Source: Kineococcus sp. TRM81007
GTDB taxonomy: Bacteria; Actinomycetota; Actinomycetes; Actinomycetales; Kineococcaceae
DNA length: 35,059 nt
Direction: 5' to 3'
Assembly: GCF_022669155.1 (NCBI RefSeq)
Contig: NZ_JALBVB010000050.1
Coordinates: 1-35,059 of the forward strand
The translations under genes and the position numbers were made by a program. Position 1 is the first letter of the stretch. The number at the start of each line of letters is the position of its first letter. The notes beneath the pieces are model-generated. The model searched no databases. It was not told the origin of the DNA and saw nothing but the letters and a program-made list of their open reading frames with translations. Below are positions 24,614 to 33,125 of the stretch, in pieces.

Positions 24614-25399
24614 TCACAGCAGCAGCAGGCGCCCCACCAGGTAGGCGCCGCCGCCGGCGAGCGCCACCGGCGCGGCGGCCACCGCGAAGGCGGCGGGCAC
24701 GCTCCCGGCGGCGGGCAGGCGCGCGGAGTGCGCCCGCCAGGCGGCTGCCGCCAGGCCCGCCCCAGCGCCGGCGACGATGCCCGCCACCGCCCACCGGGCG
24801 GGCGGGACGATCCCGGCGCCGCCCAGGGCCACGGTCGCCGAACCGGCCAGCCAGCCGGTCAGCGCACCCGCGAGCAGCGCGACCGGGCCGGCGACGCGCA
24901 GCGGCCAGCTGGTGGCGCACACGGCGACGGCGACGGCGAGGGCGGCGAGGACCACCGGTGCCAGGGGGGCGCCCGCGTACGTGGCGGGCACGGCGACCCA
25001 GCAGGCGGCCAGGACCGCCAGCGCCTGCCCGGTCACGGCGGCGGTGACGGACTCGACCAGCCGGGGCCGGCCGTCGCGGCGGGCCAGCTGGTGGACGAAG
25101 GCCCCCAGCAGGGACAGGGCCGCCACGGCGGGCAGCCCGGCCAGCGGCCCGCCCCCCACCGCGTCGCGGCCGGCCAGGACCGCCACCGCGGTCGCGGCCG
25201 CCGCGACCAGCCCCGTCAGCGCCACCACGGAGGTCGTGCCGCGCGGGGAGGGCAGGCTCAGCAGCTCCGGCCAGCCGGCGGCGAGCAGCGCGCTGACCAG
25301 GACCGCGGCGAGGGCGAGCACGACCGGCCCGGCGAAGGCGGCCAGCGCGACGAGGGCGGCCAGGGCGAGCGTGGTCGTCGCCGTCGCGGAGGGAGTCAC
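24614..25399 (-). CDS. Polytopic membrane protein of unknown function
   Basis: 261 residues, Ala/Val/Leu-rich with about eight or nine predicted transmembrane segments (roughly 7-40, 56-76, 88-104, 120-140, 146-163, 168-185, 202-222 and 238-260) and short charged loops such as [11 protein letters not shown] (103-113). No transporter signature that I recognise. Start GTG 25399 is preceded by GGGAGGA about 7 nt upstream, and by GAGGAT ending 6 nt before it, a near-match to the leaderless -10 pattern. It is divergent from glnR; the 168-bp gap holds an inverted repeat. A role in transport is possible but unsupported. Confidence 0.68.
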   Translation of the reverse strand: MTPSATATTTLALAALVALAAFAGPVVLALAAVLVSALLAAGWPELLSLPSPRGTTSVVALTGLVAAAATAVAVLAGRDAVGGGPLAGLPAVAALSLLGAFVHQLARRDGRPRLVESVTAAVTGQALAVLAACWVAVPATYAGAPLAPVVLAALAVAVAVCATSWPLRVAGPVALLAGALTGWLAGSATVALGGAGIVPPARWAVAGIVAGAGAGLAAAAWRAHSARLPAAGSVPAAFAVAAAPVALAGGGAYLVGRLLLL

Positions 25400-25428
25400 C
25401 CCGCGATCCTCCCGCACACCCCTGCCGG

Positions 25429-25457
25429 GCACCGCACCGCCGCGGTCGGTGCGGTGC
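25429..25457. repeat. Inverted repeat in the glnR divergent region
   Basis: Perfect 10-bp inverted repeat GCACCGCACC (25429-25438) / GGTGCGGTGC (25448-25457) around a 9-nt centre. It lies between the divergent membrane-protein and glnR promoters and could be an operator, or simply a hairpin. A GGTGC-rich direct-repeat tail continues to about 25461. Confidence 0.45.
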
Positions 25458-25503
25458 GGTGCCGCGCGGGCGGTGCGCGGACCGGCACGGGGTGGCCGGC
25501 CGG

Positions 25504-25509
25504 TAAACT
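25504..25509 (+). promoter_or_regulatory. Predicted -10 of the glnR promoter
   Basis: TAAACT, the most AT-rich hexamer in the 168-bp gap, predicts a start near 25516 and a leader of about 52 nt. The leader holds a palindromic GGGGCGCCCGGGCGCCCC hairpin (about 25519-25536) and a purine-rich ribosome site GGAGGGCGGGAG before GTG 25568. Confidence 0.45.
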
Positions 25510-25567
25510 GCAGGTTCGGCGGGGCGCCCGGGCGCCCCCTCCAGGCGGACGGAGGGCGGGAGACCGG

Positions 25568-26437
25568 GTGGCCCAGATCCTCGTGCTGACGAACGCGCTG
25601 ACGCCCTCCACCGAGGTGCTGCCGGCGCTGGGGCTGCTGCCGCACAGCGTCCGCGTGCTGCCGGCGGAGGCGTCGGTCCTGGTGGACGGCCCCCCGTCGG
25701 ACGCCGTGCTGGTCGACGGGCGCCGCGAGCTGGCCGCCGCCCGCTCGCTGTGCCGGCTGCTGCGCACCACCGGGCTGTCGCAGCCCCTGCTGCTGGTGCT
25801 GACCGAGGGCGGCATGGCCGCGGTCGCCGCGGACTGGGGCGCCGACGACGTCCTGCTCGACACCTGCGGGCCGGCCGAGCTGGACGCGCGGCTGCGGCTG
25901 GCGGCCGGGCGCGCCCACGGCGTGGCGGCCGAGGCGCCGGACGCGGGCGCCGGGGAGATCCGGGCCGGGGACGTCGTCATCGACGAGACCGCCTACTCGG
26001 CGCGGGTGCGCGGGCGCCAGCTGGACCTGACGTACAAGGAGTTCGAGCTGCTGAAGCACCTCGCCCAGCACCCCGGCCGGGTGTTCACCCGCGCCCAGCT
26101 GCTGCAGGAGGTGTGGGGCTACGACTACTTCGGCGGCACCCGCACCGTGGACGTCCACGTGCGGCGCCTGCGGGCGAAGCTGGGCGCCGAGCACGAGGGC
26201 GCCATCGGCACGGTCCGCAACGTGGGGTACCGGTTCGTCTCCCACGGCCGCGAGGGCGCGGGCGCACCGGCCGGCGACGCACCGGCCGGCGACGCACCGG
26301 CCGGCGACGCACCGGGCGAGGAGCTGCTGGACGACGAGGCGGCGCCGGGCTTCCCGGCGAGCGGCGGGACCGACGGGTCGCCGGGCGCGGCCGGCGCGGT
26401 GCCCCGGCCGCTGCGCAGCGCCCCGCGGCCGAGGTGA
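25568..26437 (+). CDS. glnR: GlnR-type atypical response regulator (nitrogen control)
   Basis: OmpR-family regulator of 289 residues, matching actinobacterial GlnR (Rv0818 group), which controls nitrogen assimilation. The receiver-like domain (1-112) starts [20 protein letters not shown] and keeps an Asp at the expected site (D50, VLVDGRR) but lacks the usual acidic pocket, consistent with GlnR working as an orphan, unphosphorylated homodimer. The winged helix (about 132-225) has [34 protein letters not shown] and VRNVGYRF. The C-terminal tail after 225 is an extension with a triple APAGD repeat and acidic, Gly/Pro-rich sequence, longer than in mycobacteria. The next gene, mshD, overlaps by 4 nt (GTGA), the same order as Rv0818-Rv0819. 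Confidence 0.92.
   Translation: MAQILVLTNALTPSTEVLPALGLLPHSVRVLPAEASVLVDGPPSDAVLVDGRRELAAARSLCRLLRTTGLSQPLLLVLTEGGMAAVAADWGADDVLLDTCGPAELDARLRLAAGRAHGVAAEAPDAGAGEIRAGDVVIDETAYSARVRGRQLDLTYKEFELLKHLAQHPGRVFTRAQLLQEVWGYDYFGGTRTVDVHVRRLRAKLGAEHEGAIGTVRNVGYRFVSHGREGAGAPAGDAPAGDAPAGDAPGEELLDDEAAPGFPASGGTDGSPGAAGAVPRPLRSAPRPR
26264..26316 (+). repeat. 15-bp tandem repeat inside glnR
   Basis: Three full identical units GCACCGGCCGGCGAC (26264-26278, 26279-26293, 26294-26308) and a partial fourth (26309-26316). They encode APAGD repeats in the disordered tail. Unit length is a multiple of three, so copy changes keep the frame. Confidence 0.9.
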
Positions 26438-27420
26438 GCGGCCAGGTGGGCGGCCAGGTGGGTGGCGAGGCGGGTGGCGAGGCGGGTGCGCGCCGCCTCG
26501 AGGTCGTGGACGGCCCGGTGGCGCCGGCGGTGCGCGCGGGGGTGGAGCGGCTGGCCGCCGCGGTCTCGGCGGCCGACGGCACGGACGCCGTGAGCGAGGA
26601 CGCCCTGCTGCGGCTGCGCACGGGCGGCGACGGTGTGCGGCACCTGCTGCTGCACGCCCCGGTGGACGGGGCGGCGGCCGGCGACGCGGCCGGCGGGTCG
26701 GTGCCGGCCGGGTACGCGCAGCTGGCGGTGGCCGGGGAGGACCTGGCGGGCGAGCTGCTGGTGCACCCGTCGGCGCGCCGGCGCGGGCACGGGCGCGCCC
26801 TGCTGGAGCGGGTGGGTGAGCTGGCCGCGGGCCGGCGCGCGCTGCTGTGGGCGCACGGGGACTCCCCCGCCGCCGCGGCGCTGGCCGCGGGCGCGGGCTG
26901 GGAGCGCGCGCGCGAGCTGCTGCGCATGCAGCGCGCCACCGCCGGGCTGGCGGAGCTCGCCGAGCCGGCCCTGCCGCCCGGGGTGCGGGTGCGCCCGTTC
27001 GTCCCGGGTGCCGACGAGGCGGCGTGGACGGCCCTGAACGCGGCGGCGTTCGCGCAGCACCCCGAGCAGGGCCGCTGGACGGTGGAGGACCTGCGGCTGC
27101 GCGAGGGCGAGGAGTGGTTCGACCCGTCGGTCCTCCTGCTGGCGCAGGGGTCGGAGGGGCTGCTGGGGTTCTGCTGGATGAAGGTGCAGCCGCACGTCTC
27201 GGAGCTGTACGTGCTGGGGGTGCACCCGGGCGCGGCGGGGCGCGGGCTGGGGCGGGCGCTGCTGGTGCGGGGGCTGCGCGCGGTGGCGGGGCCGGGGGCG
27301 CCGGGCGAGGTGGAGCTGTACGTGGACGGCGGCAACGTCCCCGCGGTGCGGCTGTACGAGGCGCTGGGCTTCGCGCGGGCCGCGGTGGACGTGCAGTACG
27401 CGAGCGCGCCGGGGTCCTGA
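26434..27420 (+). CDS. mshD: Mycothiol synthase (mycothiol acetyltransferase)
   Basis: Last enzyme of mycothiol synthesis: transfers acetyl from acetyl-CoA to Cys-GlcN-Ins. 328 residues with two GNAT domains. The N-terminal half has a degenerate acetyl-CoA loop around [19 protein letters not shown]; the active C-terminal half has [13 protein letters not shown], the substrate loop FCWMKVQ and the CoA-binding [17 protein letters not shown], ending VRLYEALGF. Context supports MshD over another GNAT: it follows glnR as in Rv0818-Rv0819 and overlaps it by 4 nt. The N-terminus has an added Gly/Gln/Val repeat coded by a 12-bp tandem array, so a start at GTG 26446 or 26458 is possible. Confidence 0.9.
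   Translation: MSGQVGGQVGGEAGGEAGARRLEVVDGPVAPAVRAGVERLAAAVSAADGTDAVSEDALLRLRTGGDGVRHLLLHAPVDGAAAGDAAGGSVPAGYAQLAVAGEDLAGELLVHPSARRRGHGRALLERVGELAAGRRALLWAHGDSPAAAALAAGAGWERARELLRMQRATAGLAELAEPALPPGVRVRPFVPGADEAAWTALNAAAFAQHPEQGRWTVEDLRLREGEEWFDPSVLLLAQGSEGLLGFCWMKVQPHVSELYVLGVHPGAAGRGLGRALLVRGLRAVAGPGAPGEVELYVDGGNVPAVRLYEALGFARAAVDVQYASAPGS
26440..26487 (+). repeat. 12-bp tandem repeat at the 5' end of mshD
   Basis: Four 12-bp units (26440-26451, 26452-26463, 26464-26475, 26476-26487), the first two GGCCAGGTGGG(C/T), the last two identical GGCGAGGCGGGT. They encode [16 protein letters not shown] and carry two alternative GTG start codons. Confidence 0.85.
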
Positions 27421-27533
27421 GCCCGCCGCGCTCGCGCCGCCCGCGCGCCGCTCTCCCGTCGACGGGGCGTCGAGCGCGCGTCACGCGCCGTGCGGGCGCC
27501 TCGCCCGAACGGGGTCCACGCGCCCGCCGGTGG

Positions 27534-27539
27534 CAGGAT
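27534..27539 (+). promoter_or_regulatory. Weak -10-like element before ppk
   Basis: CAGGAT ends 7 nt before ATG 27547, one mismatch from the leaderless TANNNT pattern of neighbours. Alternatively its AGGA acts as the ribosome site. Confidence 0.35.
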
Positions 27540-27546
27540 GAACTCC

Positions 27547-29715
27547 ATGACGGCGACGACCCGGGCCGGTTCTGCCGCCCCGCTCCCTGCGATCCCCCGC
27601 ACCGACGAGCCGGTGGAGCTCCCCGAGGACCGCTTCGCCGACCGCGAGCTGTCCTGGCTGGCGTTCAACGAGCGCGTGCTGGAGATGGCGGAGGACCCGA
27701 ACACCCACCTGCTGGAACGGGCCCGGTTCCTGTCGATCTTCGCGAACAACCTCGACGAGTTCTTCATGGTGCGGGTGGCGGGCCTGAAGCGCCGCATCGC
27801 CACCGGCCTGGCGGTCACCGCCGCCAGCGGCCTGGAGCCGCGCGAGGTGCTGGACGCCATCTCCGTGCGCGCCCACGAGCTGACCGAGCGGCAGGCGAAC
27901 GCGTTCCTGGAGGGCGTGCGCCCGGCGCTGGCCGAGGCCGGCATCACCATCGTGCACTGGGACGACCTGTCCCCCAACGAGCAGGTGCGCCTGCACGGCT
28001 TCTTCCGCGACCAGGTGTTCCCGGTGCTGACGCCGCTGGCGGTGGACCCGGCGCACCCGTTCCCGTACATCTCGGGCCTGTCGCTGAACCTCGCGGTGGT
28101 GGTGCGCAACCCCACCACCGACAAGGAGCACTTCGCGCGCGTGAAGGTGCCGCCGCTGCTGCCGCGCTTCGTGGCGGTGGCGCAGGCGGACGGCGAGGAC
28201 GCGCGCTCGGCGCGGTTCGTGCCTCTGGAGGACGTCATCTCCGTGCACCTGGACCAGCTGTTCCCGGGCATGGAGGTCGTGCAGCACCACACGTTCCGCG
28301 TCACCCGCAACGAGGACCTCGAGGTCGAGGAGGACGACGCGGAGAACCTGCTGCAGGCGCTGGAGAAGGAGCTGCTGCGGCGCCGCTTCGGCCCGCCGGT
28401 GCGCCTGGAGGTCGCCTCGGACATCGACCCCACGGTGCGCGAGCTGCTGGTGCGCGAGCTGGGCGTGTCCGAGCAGGAGGTGTACGAGCTGCCCGAGCCG
28501 CTGGACCTGCGGGGCCTGGGCGACATCGCGGACATCGACCGCCCGGAGCTGAAGTACCCGAAGTTCGTCGCGCGCACCCACCGCGACCTCACCGACGGCG
28601 CGGAGACCGCCAAGCCGTCGGACGTGTTCGGCGCGATCCGCAACCGCGACGTGCTGCTGCACCACCCGTACGACTCGTTCTCCACGAGCGTGCAGGCGTT
28701 CCTGGAGCAGGCGGCGGCCGACCCGCGCGTCCTGGCCATCAAGCAGACCCTGTACCGCACCTCCGGCGACTCCCCCATCGTCGACGCCCTCATCGACGCC
28801 GCCGAGGCCGGCAAGCAGGTGCTGGCTCTGGTGGAGATCAAGGCCCGCTTCGACGAGCAGGCGAACATCACGTGGGCGCGCAAGCTGGAGCAGGCGGGCG
28901 TGCACGTCGTGTACGGCCTGGTGGGCCTGAAGACCCACGCGAAGCTGAGCCTCGTGGTGCGCCAGGAGCCCGGTGGCCTGCGCCGCTACTGCCACGTCGG
29001 CACCGGCAACTACAACCCCAAGACGGCCCGCCTCTACGAGGACATGGGGCTGCTGACGGACGACCCGCAGGTGGGTGAGGACCTGACGCGGCTGTTCAAC
29101 CAGCTGTCGGGGTACGCGCCGAAGACCGCCTACAAGCGCCTGCTCGTGGCGCCGCGCTCGCTGCGCACGGGCCTGATCGACCGCGTGGACCGCGAGATCG
29201 ACAACCACCGCCAGGGCCTGCCCGCGGGCGTGCGCATCAAGGTGAACTCCATCGTCGACGAGGCGGTCATCGACGCGCTGTACCGCGCCTCGCGGGCGGG
29301 CGTGCCGGTGGACGTGGTGGTGCGCGGCATCTGCGCGCTGAAGCCGGGCGTGCCGGGGCTGAGCGAGAACATCCGGGTGCGCAGCATCCTGGGTCGCTTC
29401 CTGGAGCACAGCCGCGTCTTCTGGTTCGCCTCGGGCGGTGACCCGGTGGTGATGATCGGCAGCGCGGACATGATGCACCGCAACCTGGACCGCCGGGTGG
29501 AGGCGGTGGTGCGGCTGACCGACCCGCGGCACGTGCGCGAGGTCTCGCAGCTGCTGGACGAGTGCATGAGCGACTCGACGGCCTCGTGGCACCTGGGACC
29601 GGACGGGACGTGGACGCGGCACCACCTGGACGCCGACGGCCGGTCGCTGACGGACATGCAGGAGCACATCATCGCGACCCGTCCCGGCCGCCGGCCGTCC
29701 CCGCGACGCCGGTGA
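27547..29715 (+). CDS. ppk1: Polyphosphate kinase 1
   Basis: RNA-degradosome-type polyphosphate kinase that builds inorganic polyphosphate from ATP, reversibly. 722 residues from ATG 27547. N-domain begins [21 protein letters not shown]; the head domain spans about 130-310; the two phospholipase D-like catalytic domains follow with HHPYDSF (372-378), the autophosphorylated His464 in GLKTHAKL, and [15 protein letters not shown]. Start choice: ATG 27547 or ATG 27538, both plausible, no conserved sequence precedes them. The stop overlaps the Nudix/phosphatase gene (GTGA). Its place between mshD and the pst operon links phosphate uptake and storage. Confidence 0.94.
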   Translation: MTATTRAGSAAPLPAIPRTDEPVELPEDRFADRELSWLAFNERVLEMAEDPNTHLLERARFLSIFANNLDEFFMVRVAGLKRRIATGLAVTAASGLEPREVLDAISVRAHELTERQANAFLEGVRPALAEAGITIVHWDDLSPNEQVRLHGFFRDQVFPVLTPLAVDPAHPFPYISGLSLNLAVVVRNPTTDKEHFARVKVPPLLPRFVAVAQADGEDARSARFVPLEDVISVHLDQLFPGMEVVQHHTFRVTRNEDLEVEEDDAENLLQALEKELLRRRFGPPVRLEVASDIDPTVRELLVRELGVSEQEVYELPEPLDLRGLGDIADIDRPELKYPKFVARTHRDLTDGAETAKPSDVFGAIRNRDVLLHHPYDSFSTSVQAFLEQAAADPRVLAIKQTLYRTSGDSPIVDALIDAAEAGKQVLALVEIKARFDEQANITWARKLEQAGVHVVYGLVGLKTHAKLSLVVRQEPGGLRRYCHVGTGNYNPKTARLYEDMGLLTDDPQVGEDLTRLFNQLSGYAPKTAYKRLLVAPRSLRTGLIDRVDREIDNHRQGLPAGVRIKVNSIVDEAVIDALYRASRAGVPVDVVVRGICALKPGVPGLSENIRVRSILGRFLEHSRVFWFASGGDPVVMIGSADMMHRNLDRRVEAVVRLTDPRHVREVSQLLDECMSDSTASWHLGPDGTWTRHHLDADGRSLTDMQEHIIATRPGRRPSPRRR

Positions 29716-30677
29716 CGGCGGCCGCTGTCCGAGCCGGCGCGCCGGCGACCGTCGAGGCGGCCGGCTGCGTGGTGGTGCGTCGCGGCCGGGGCGGTGAGCC
29801 GCAGGTGCTGCTGGTGCACCGCCCCGCCACGCCGCGCCACGGCCGCGACTGGTCCTGGCCCAAGGGGAAGCTGGAGGAGGGCGAACCGCACGCGGTGGCC
29901 GCGGTGCGCGAGACGCTGGAGGAGACCGGCTGCCGGGTGCTGCTGACGCGGCCGCTGCCGGAGCTGCGCTACCGCGTCGAGGGCGGCCGGCGCAAGCGGG
30001 TGCGCTACTGGCTGGCGTTCGCCGCCCCCGGGGAGGTGGCGGGCACGCCGTCGCCCGAGGAGGTCGACGAGGTCCGCTGGTGCTCGGCGGAGCAGGCTCG
30101 GGAACTGCTGACGTACCCGCACGACGTGCGCGTGCTGGACGCGGCCCTGGCGGCGGCGAAGGTGCGCACCTGGCCGGTGCTGCTGCTGCGGCACGCCAAG
30201 GCGGTGGCGCGCGACCGGTGGCGGGGGGCGGAGGACGCGGACCGCCCGCTGCTGGACCGCGGGCACGAGCAGGCGCACGCGCTGGCGCCGCTGCTGGGGT
30301 GCTTCGACGTGCGCGAGGCCGTGACGTCGCCGTGGGCGCGGTGCGTCCAGACGCTGCTGCCGGCCGCCGACACCGCCTCGTGGCGGCTGCGGGAGGACGA
30401 GGCGCTGAGCGAGGAGGGTTTCGAGGCGGCCCCGGCCGGGGTGGGTGCCGTGCTGGACGGGGCGCTGGCCTCGGGCCGGGGGACGGTGCTCTGCTCGCAC
30501 CGGCCGGTGCTGCCGGTGCTGCAGGAGCGGCTCGCCGCCGTGGCCGGGGACGGTGAGCGGGCGCTGCTGCGGCGCAAGCTCTCCAAGGGGGAGTTCGTCG
30601 TCGCGCACGTGGCGGGACGGGGCGCCGAGGCGCGCGTGGTGGCCGTGGAGCGGCACGCGCCCCCGGCCGGCCGCTGA
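29712..30677 (+). CDS. Nudix hydrolase fused to a histidine phosphatase (MutT1-like)
   Basis: 321 residues with two enzymatic domains. The N-terminal Nudix domain carries an intact box GX5EX7REUXEEXGU from G52 to G73, preceded by DWSWPKGKL. The C-terminal SixA-like histidine phosphatase domain (about 153-315) has LLLRHAKAV with catalytic H161 (RHA in place of RHG), [10 protein letters not shown] and a second His in LCSHRPV. Mycobacterial MutT1 (Rv2985) has the same fusion and clears 8-oxo-dGTP and diadenosine polyphosphates; equivalent function here is inferred. GTG 29712 overlaps the ppk stop by 4 nt, suggesting joint control with polyphosphate metabolism. A hairpin lies 28 nt after the stop. 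Confidence 0.9.
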   Translation: MTAAAVRAGAPATVEAAGCVVVRRGRGGEPQVLLVHRPATPRHGRDWSWPKGKLEEGEPHAVAAVRETLEETGCRVLLTRPLPELRYRVEGGRRKRVRYWLAFAAPGEVAGTPSPEEVDEVRWCSAEQARELLTYPHDVRVLDAALAAAKVRTWPVLLLRHAKAVARDRWRGAEDADRPLLDRGHEQAHALAPLLGCFDVREAVTSPWARCVQTLLPAADTASWRLREDEALSEEGFEAAPAGVGAVLDGALASGRGTVLCSHRPVLPVLQERLAAVAGDGERALLRRKLSKGEFVVAHVAGRGAEARVVAVERHAPPAGR

Positions 30678-30705
30678 GCCGGGGCCTCGGCACGCCCGGC
30701 CCACC

Positions 30706-30728
30706 CCGGTGCGCCGGATGCGCACCGG
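30706..30728 (+). terminator. Terminator after the ppk operon
   Basis: Perfect 9-bp inverted repeat CCGGTGCGC (30706-30714) / GCGCACCGG (30720-30728), loop CGGAT, no T tract. It separates the ppk operon from the pst promoter region. Confidence 0.6.
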
Positions 30729-30751
30729 CCGTCGGAAACCGGTGACCCTCT

Positions 30752-30841
30752 GTTCAAACGTTCACCCGTTCACCTGGACGTTGGCCCCAGTCCCCGAACT
30801 CGACCCGATCACGCCGCCCCCGGTTAACCCGCCGTTCACCC
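30752..30841 (+). promoter_or_regulatory. Candidate PHO boxes upstream of pstS
   Basis: Two clusters of GTTCAC-type direct repeats. Cluster 1 (30752-30775) has three units 8 bp apart: GTTCAAAC, GTTCACCC, GTTCACCT. Cluster 2 (30823-30841) has GTTAACCC and GTTCACCC starting 11 bp apart. Streptomyces PhoP sites use 11-bp GTTCACC repeats, so RegX3 binding is likely. They lie 31-120 bp upstream of the predicted -10. Confidence 0.6.
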
Positions 30842-30871
30842 TCGGCCGGGTATCACGTCACCTCGGCTGCT

Positions 30872-30877
30872 TACCGT
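30872..30877 (+). promoter_or_regulatory. Predicted -10 of the pstS promoter
   Basis: TACCGT, with a predicted start near 30884 and a leader of about 60 nt before GTG 30944. No -35 consensus, as expected for an activator-dependent promoter. The leader has no strong Shine-Dalgarno. Confidence 0.4.
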
Positions 30878-30943
30878 CCTCGCACGTCAGATCCGGTTGG
30901 CGCTGCCCCGCGCCGGCCCGTCGAGCGAAAGCGAGCCTCATCC

Positions 30944-32050
30944 GTGAACCGCAGGACCTTCCGCCGCGCCGCCGTCCCGGCCGCCCTCGCCCTGTCCCTG
31001 GGCCTCGCCGCCTGCAGCGGTGAGAACGAGACGACCACCACCGGCGGCGAGGGGACGAGCACCTCGGACCTCAGCGGCAGCATCGCCGGCGCCGGCGCCA
31101 GCACCCAGACCGCCGCGCAGCAGACCTGGGCCGCCGGCTTCAACGCCGAGAACCCCGACGTCACGGTGAACTACGACCCGGTCGGTTCCGGCGCGGGCCG
31201 CGAGCAGTTCCTCAACGGCGGCGTGCCGTTCGCCGGCTCCGACGCCTACCTGGACGAGGAGGAGCTGGCCGCCTCGGAGGAGCGCTGCGCCGGCGGCAAC
31301 GCCATCGACCTGCCGGTCTACGTCTCCCCCATCTCCGTGGCCTACAACCTGCCCGGTGTGGAGAACCTGCAGCTGTCGCCCACCACCCTGGCGAACATCT
31401 TCAACGGCACCATCACCACCTGGAACGACCCGGCGATCACCGCGGACAACCCGGGCGCCACCCTGCCGGACACGCGCATCAACCCGGTGCACCGCTCCGA
31501 CGACTCGGGCACCACCGAGAACTTCACCGACTACCTGCACGCCACCGCCCCCGAGGCGTGGACCGCCGAGCCCGACGGCGAGTGGCCGCTGCAGACCGGC
31601 GAGGCCGCCCAGGGCACCTCCGGCGTGGTGCAGGCCATCGGCGCCGGCGAGGGCTCCATCGGCTACGCGGACGAGAGCCAGGTCGCCGCCAGCGACCTGC
31701 AGGCCGCCGCCCTGAAGGTCGGCGAGAACTGGGTCGCCCCCAGCGCCGAGGCCGCCGCCACCGCGCTGGACTCCTCCAGCCGCGTCGAGGGCCGCCCCGA
31801 GGGCGACATCGCCATCGAGATCGACCGCACCACCACCGCGGACGGCGCCTACCCGCTGTTCATCGTCTCCTACGCGATCGCCTGCACCGCGTACGAGGAC
31901 GCCACCCAGGGCGAGCTCGTCAAGTCGTACCTGACCTACGTCACCAGCGAGGAGGGCCAGCAGGCCGCGGCCGAGCGCGCCGGGTCCGCCCCCATCTCCG
32001 ACCAGCTGCGCGAGGACATCACCACCTCGCTCGACATGATCGGCGCCTGA
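30944..32050 (+). CDS. pstS: Phosphate ABC transporter, substrate-binding lipoprotein PstS
   Basis: High-affinity phosphate-binding protein anchored to the membrane as a lipoprotein. 368 residues: signal peptide with lipobox LAAC (21-24, lipid Cys24), a Thr/Gly/Ser-rich linker (28-45), then the two-lobed phosphate-binding fold. Ligand-contact patterns include GAGASTQTAAQQTW, DPVGSGAGREQF, FAGSDAYLDEEE and HRSDDSGTTENFTDYL; the C-terminal YAIACTAYEDATQ is also typical. GTG 30944 is the only start with a full signal peptide. A PHO box array lies upstream and a 13-bp hairpin downstream, before pstC. Confidence 0.95.
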   Translation: MNRRTFRRAAVPAALALSLGLAACSGENETTTTGGEGTSTSDLSGSIAGAGASTQTAAQQTWAAGFNAENPDVTVNYDPVGSGAGREQFLNGGVPFAGSDAYLDEEELAASEERCAGGNAIDLPVYVSPISVAYNLPGVENLQLSPTTLANIFNGTITTWNDPAITADNPGATLPDTRINPVHRSDDSGTTENFTDYLHATAPEAWTAEPDGEWPLQTGEAAQGTSGVVQAIGAGEGSIGYADESQVAASDLQAAALKVGENWVAPSAEAAATALDSSSRVEGRPEGDIAIEIDRTTTADGAYPLFIVSYAIACTAYEDATQGELVKSYLTYVTSEEGQQAAAERAGSAPISDQLREDITTSLDMIGA

Positions 32051-32071
32051 GCCAGACCCCAGAACCGCACA

Positions 32072-32102
32072 GGGGCGGGCGGCCACGACGGCCGCCCGCC
32101 CC
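32072..32102 (+). terminator. Intercistronic hairpin between pstS and pstC
   Basis: Perfect 13-bp inverted repeat (32072-32084 / 32090-32102), loop ACGAC, followed by TT only. With no full T tract it more likely acts as an attenuator or 3'-end stabiliser for pstS mRNA, allowing more PstS than permease. Confidence 0.65.
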
Positions 32103-32159
32103 TTCCCGCAGCAGGCGCGGACCGCACCGCGCACCGCCCCCCACCAGGAGGACCCCCGG

Positions 32160-33125
32160 GTGAGCACCCCGACCCAGCAGCCGACCCGAGACCCCGGACC
32201 GGGCGGCAGAGGCACCCTCGCCACCGGGACCACCCGCAAGGGCGACGCCGTCTTCAAGGGCACCTCGACCGGGGCGGGCGTGCTGATCCTGCTCGTCCTG
32301 GCCGGCGTGGCGGCCTTCCTCATCGGCCAGTCCATCCCCGCGCTCACGGCCTCGCCCGAGGACCTGCCGGAGGGGCAGACGGTCACCGCGTACGTGTGGC
32401 CGCTGCTGTTCGGCACCGTCCTGGCCGCGATCATCGCGCTGCTGGTCGCCACCCCGATCGCCGTGGGGATCGGCCTGTTCATCTCGCACTTCGCGCCGCG
32501 CCGCGCTGCGCAGACCCTGGGCTACCTCGTCGACCTGCTGGCTGCCGTGCCCAGCATCGTCTACGGCATCTGGGGCGCCGTGGTGCTGTCCGCGTGGCTG
32601 GTGCCGATCTACCAGTGGCTGGAGCGCAACGCCGGCTTCCTGCCCTTCTTCGACGGGCCGGCCCTGCCCTCGGGCCGCACGATGCTCACCGCCGGCCTGG
32701 TGCTGGCCGTGATGATCCTGCCGATCATCACGGCCCTGTCGCGCGACGTCTTCCTGCAGACGCCGCGGCTGCACGAGGAGGCCGCCCTGGCCCTGGGCGC
32801 CACCCGCTGGGAGATGATCCGGTACGCCGTGATCCCCTACGGCCGTTCCGGCGTCGTCAGCGCCGCGATGCTCGGCCTGGGCCGCGCGCTCGGCGAGACG
32901 ATGGCCGTGGCGCTGGTGCTCTCCGGCGCGCGCATCATCACGTTCGACCTGATCGGCGCCGCGAACCCGCTGACCATCGCCGCGAACATCGCACTGGCCT
33001 TCCCCGAGTCCTCGGGCCTGACCACGAACACCCTCATCGCCAGCGGCCTGGCCCTGTTCATCATCACGTTCCTGGTGAACTTCGCCGCCCGCTGGATCGT
33101 CTCGCGCTCCGGAGCCAAGGCATGA
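32160..33125 (+). CDS. pstC: Phosphate ABC transporter permease PstC
   Basis: Inner-membrane permease, 321 residues with about six transmembrane helices. The N-terminal 35 residues are hydrophilic; helix 1 is about 37-57 (GVLILLVLAGVAAFLIG core). The BPD-type transport domain carries the EAA loop as EEAALALGATRWEMIRYAVIPYGRSG, the coupling site for PstB. It follows PstS by 109 nt with AGGAGG close to the GTG 32160 start. Its stop overlaps pstA by 4 nt (ATGA). Pattern ISHFAPRRAAQTLGYLVDLLAAVPSIVYG is diagnostic of PstC (cited here by its core AAVPSIVYG). Confidence 0.95.
   Translation: MSTPTQQPTRDPGPGGRGTLATGTTRKGDAVFKGTSTGAGVLILLVLAGVAAFLIGQSIPALTASPEDLPEGQTVTAYVWPLLFGTVLAAIIALLVATPIAVGIGLFISHFAPRRAAQTLGYLVDLLAAVPSIVYGIWGAVVLSAWLVPIYQWLERNAGFLPFFDGPALPSGRTMLTAGLVLAVMILPIITALSRDVFLQTPRLHEEAALALGATRWEMIRYAVIPYGRSGVVSAAMLGLGRALGETMAVALVLSGARIITFDLIGAANPLTIAANIALAFPESSGLTTNTLIASGLALFIITFLVNFAARWIVSRSGAKA

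Noticed and set aside
27455-27466. CCCGTCGACGGG palindrome downstream of mshD, considered as a terminator
   Set aside because: A palindrome with no loop makes a poor hairpin, and flanking repeats are imperfect; left uncalled.
27481-30693. About 1,070-codon minus-strand frame across ppk and the Nudix gene
   Set aside because: Entirely antisense to certain genes (ppk motifs intact on the plus strand); low-complexity Ala/Arg/Gln/His translation.
30752-30775. Three tandem octamers considered as the start of a CRISPR-like array
   Set aside because: Units are only 8 bp, have no spacers, and match PHO-box sequence upstream of a phosphate gene.
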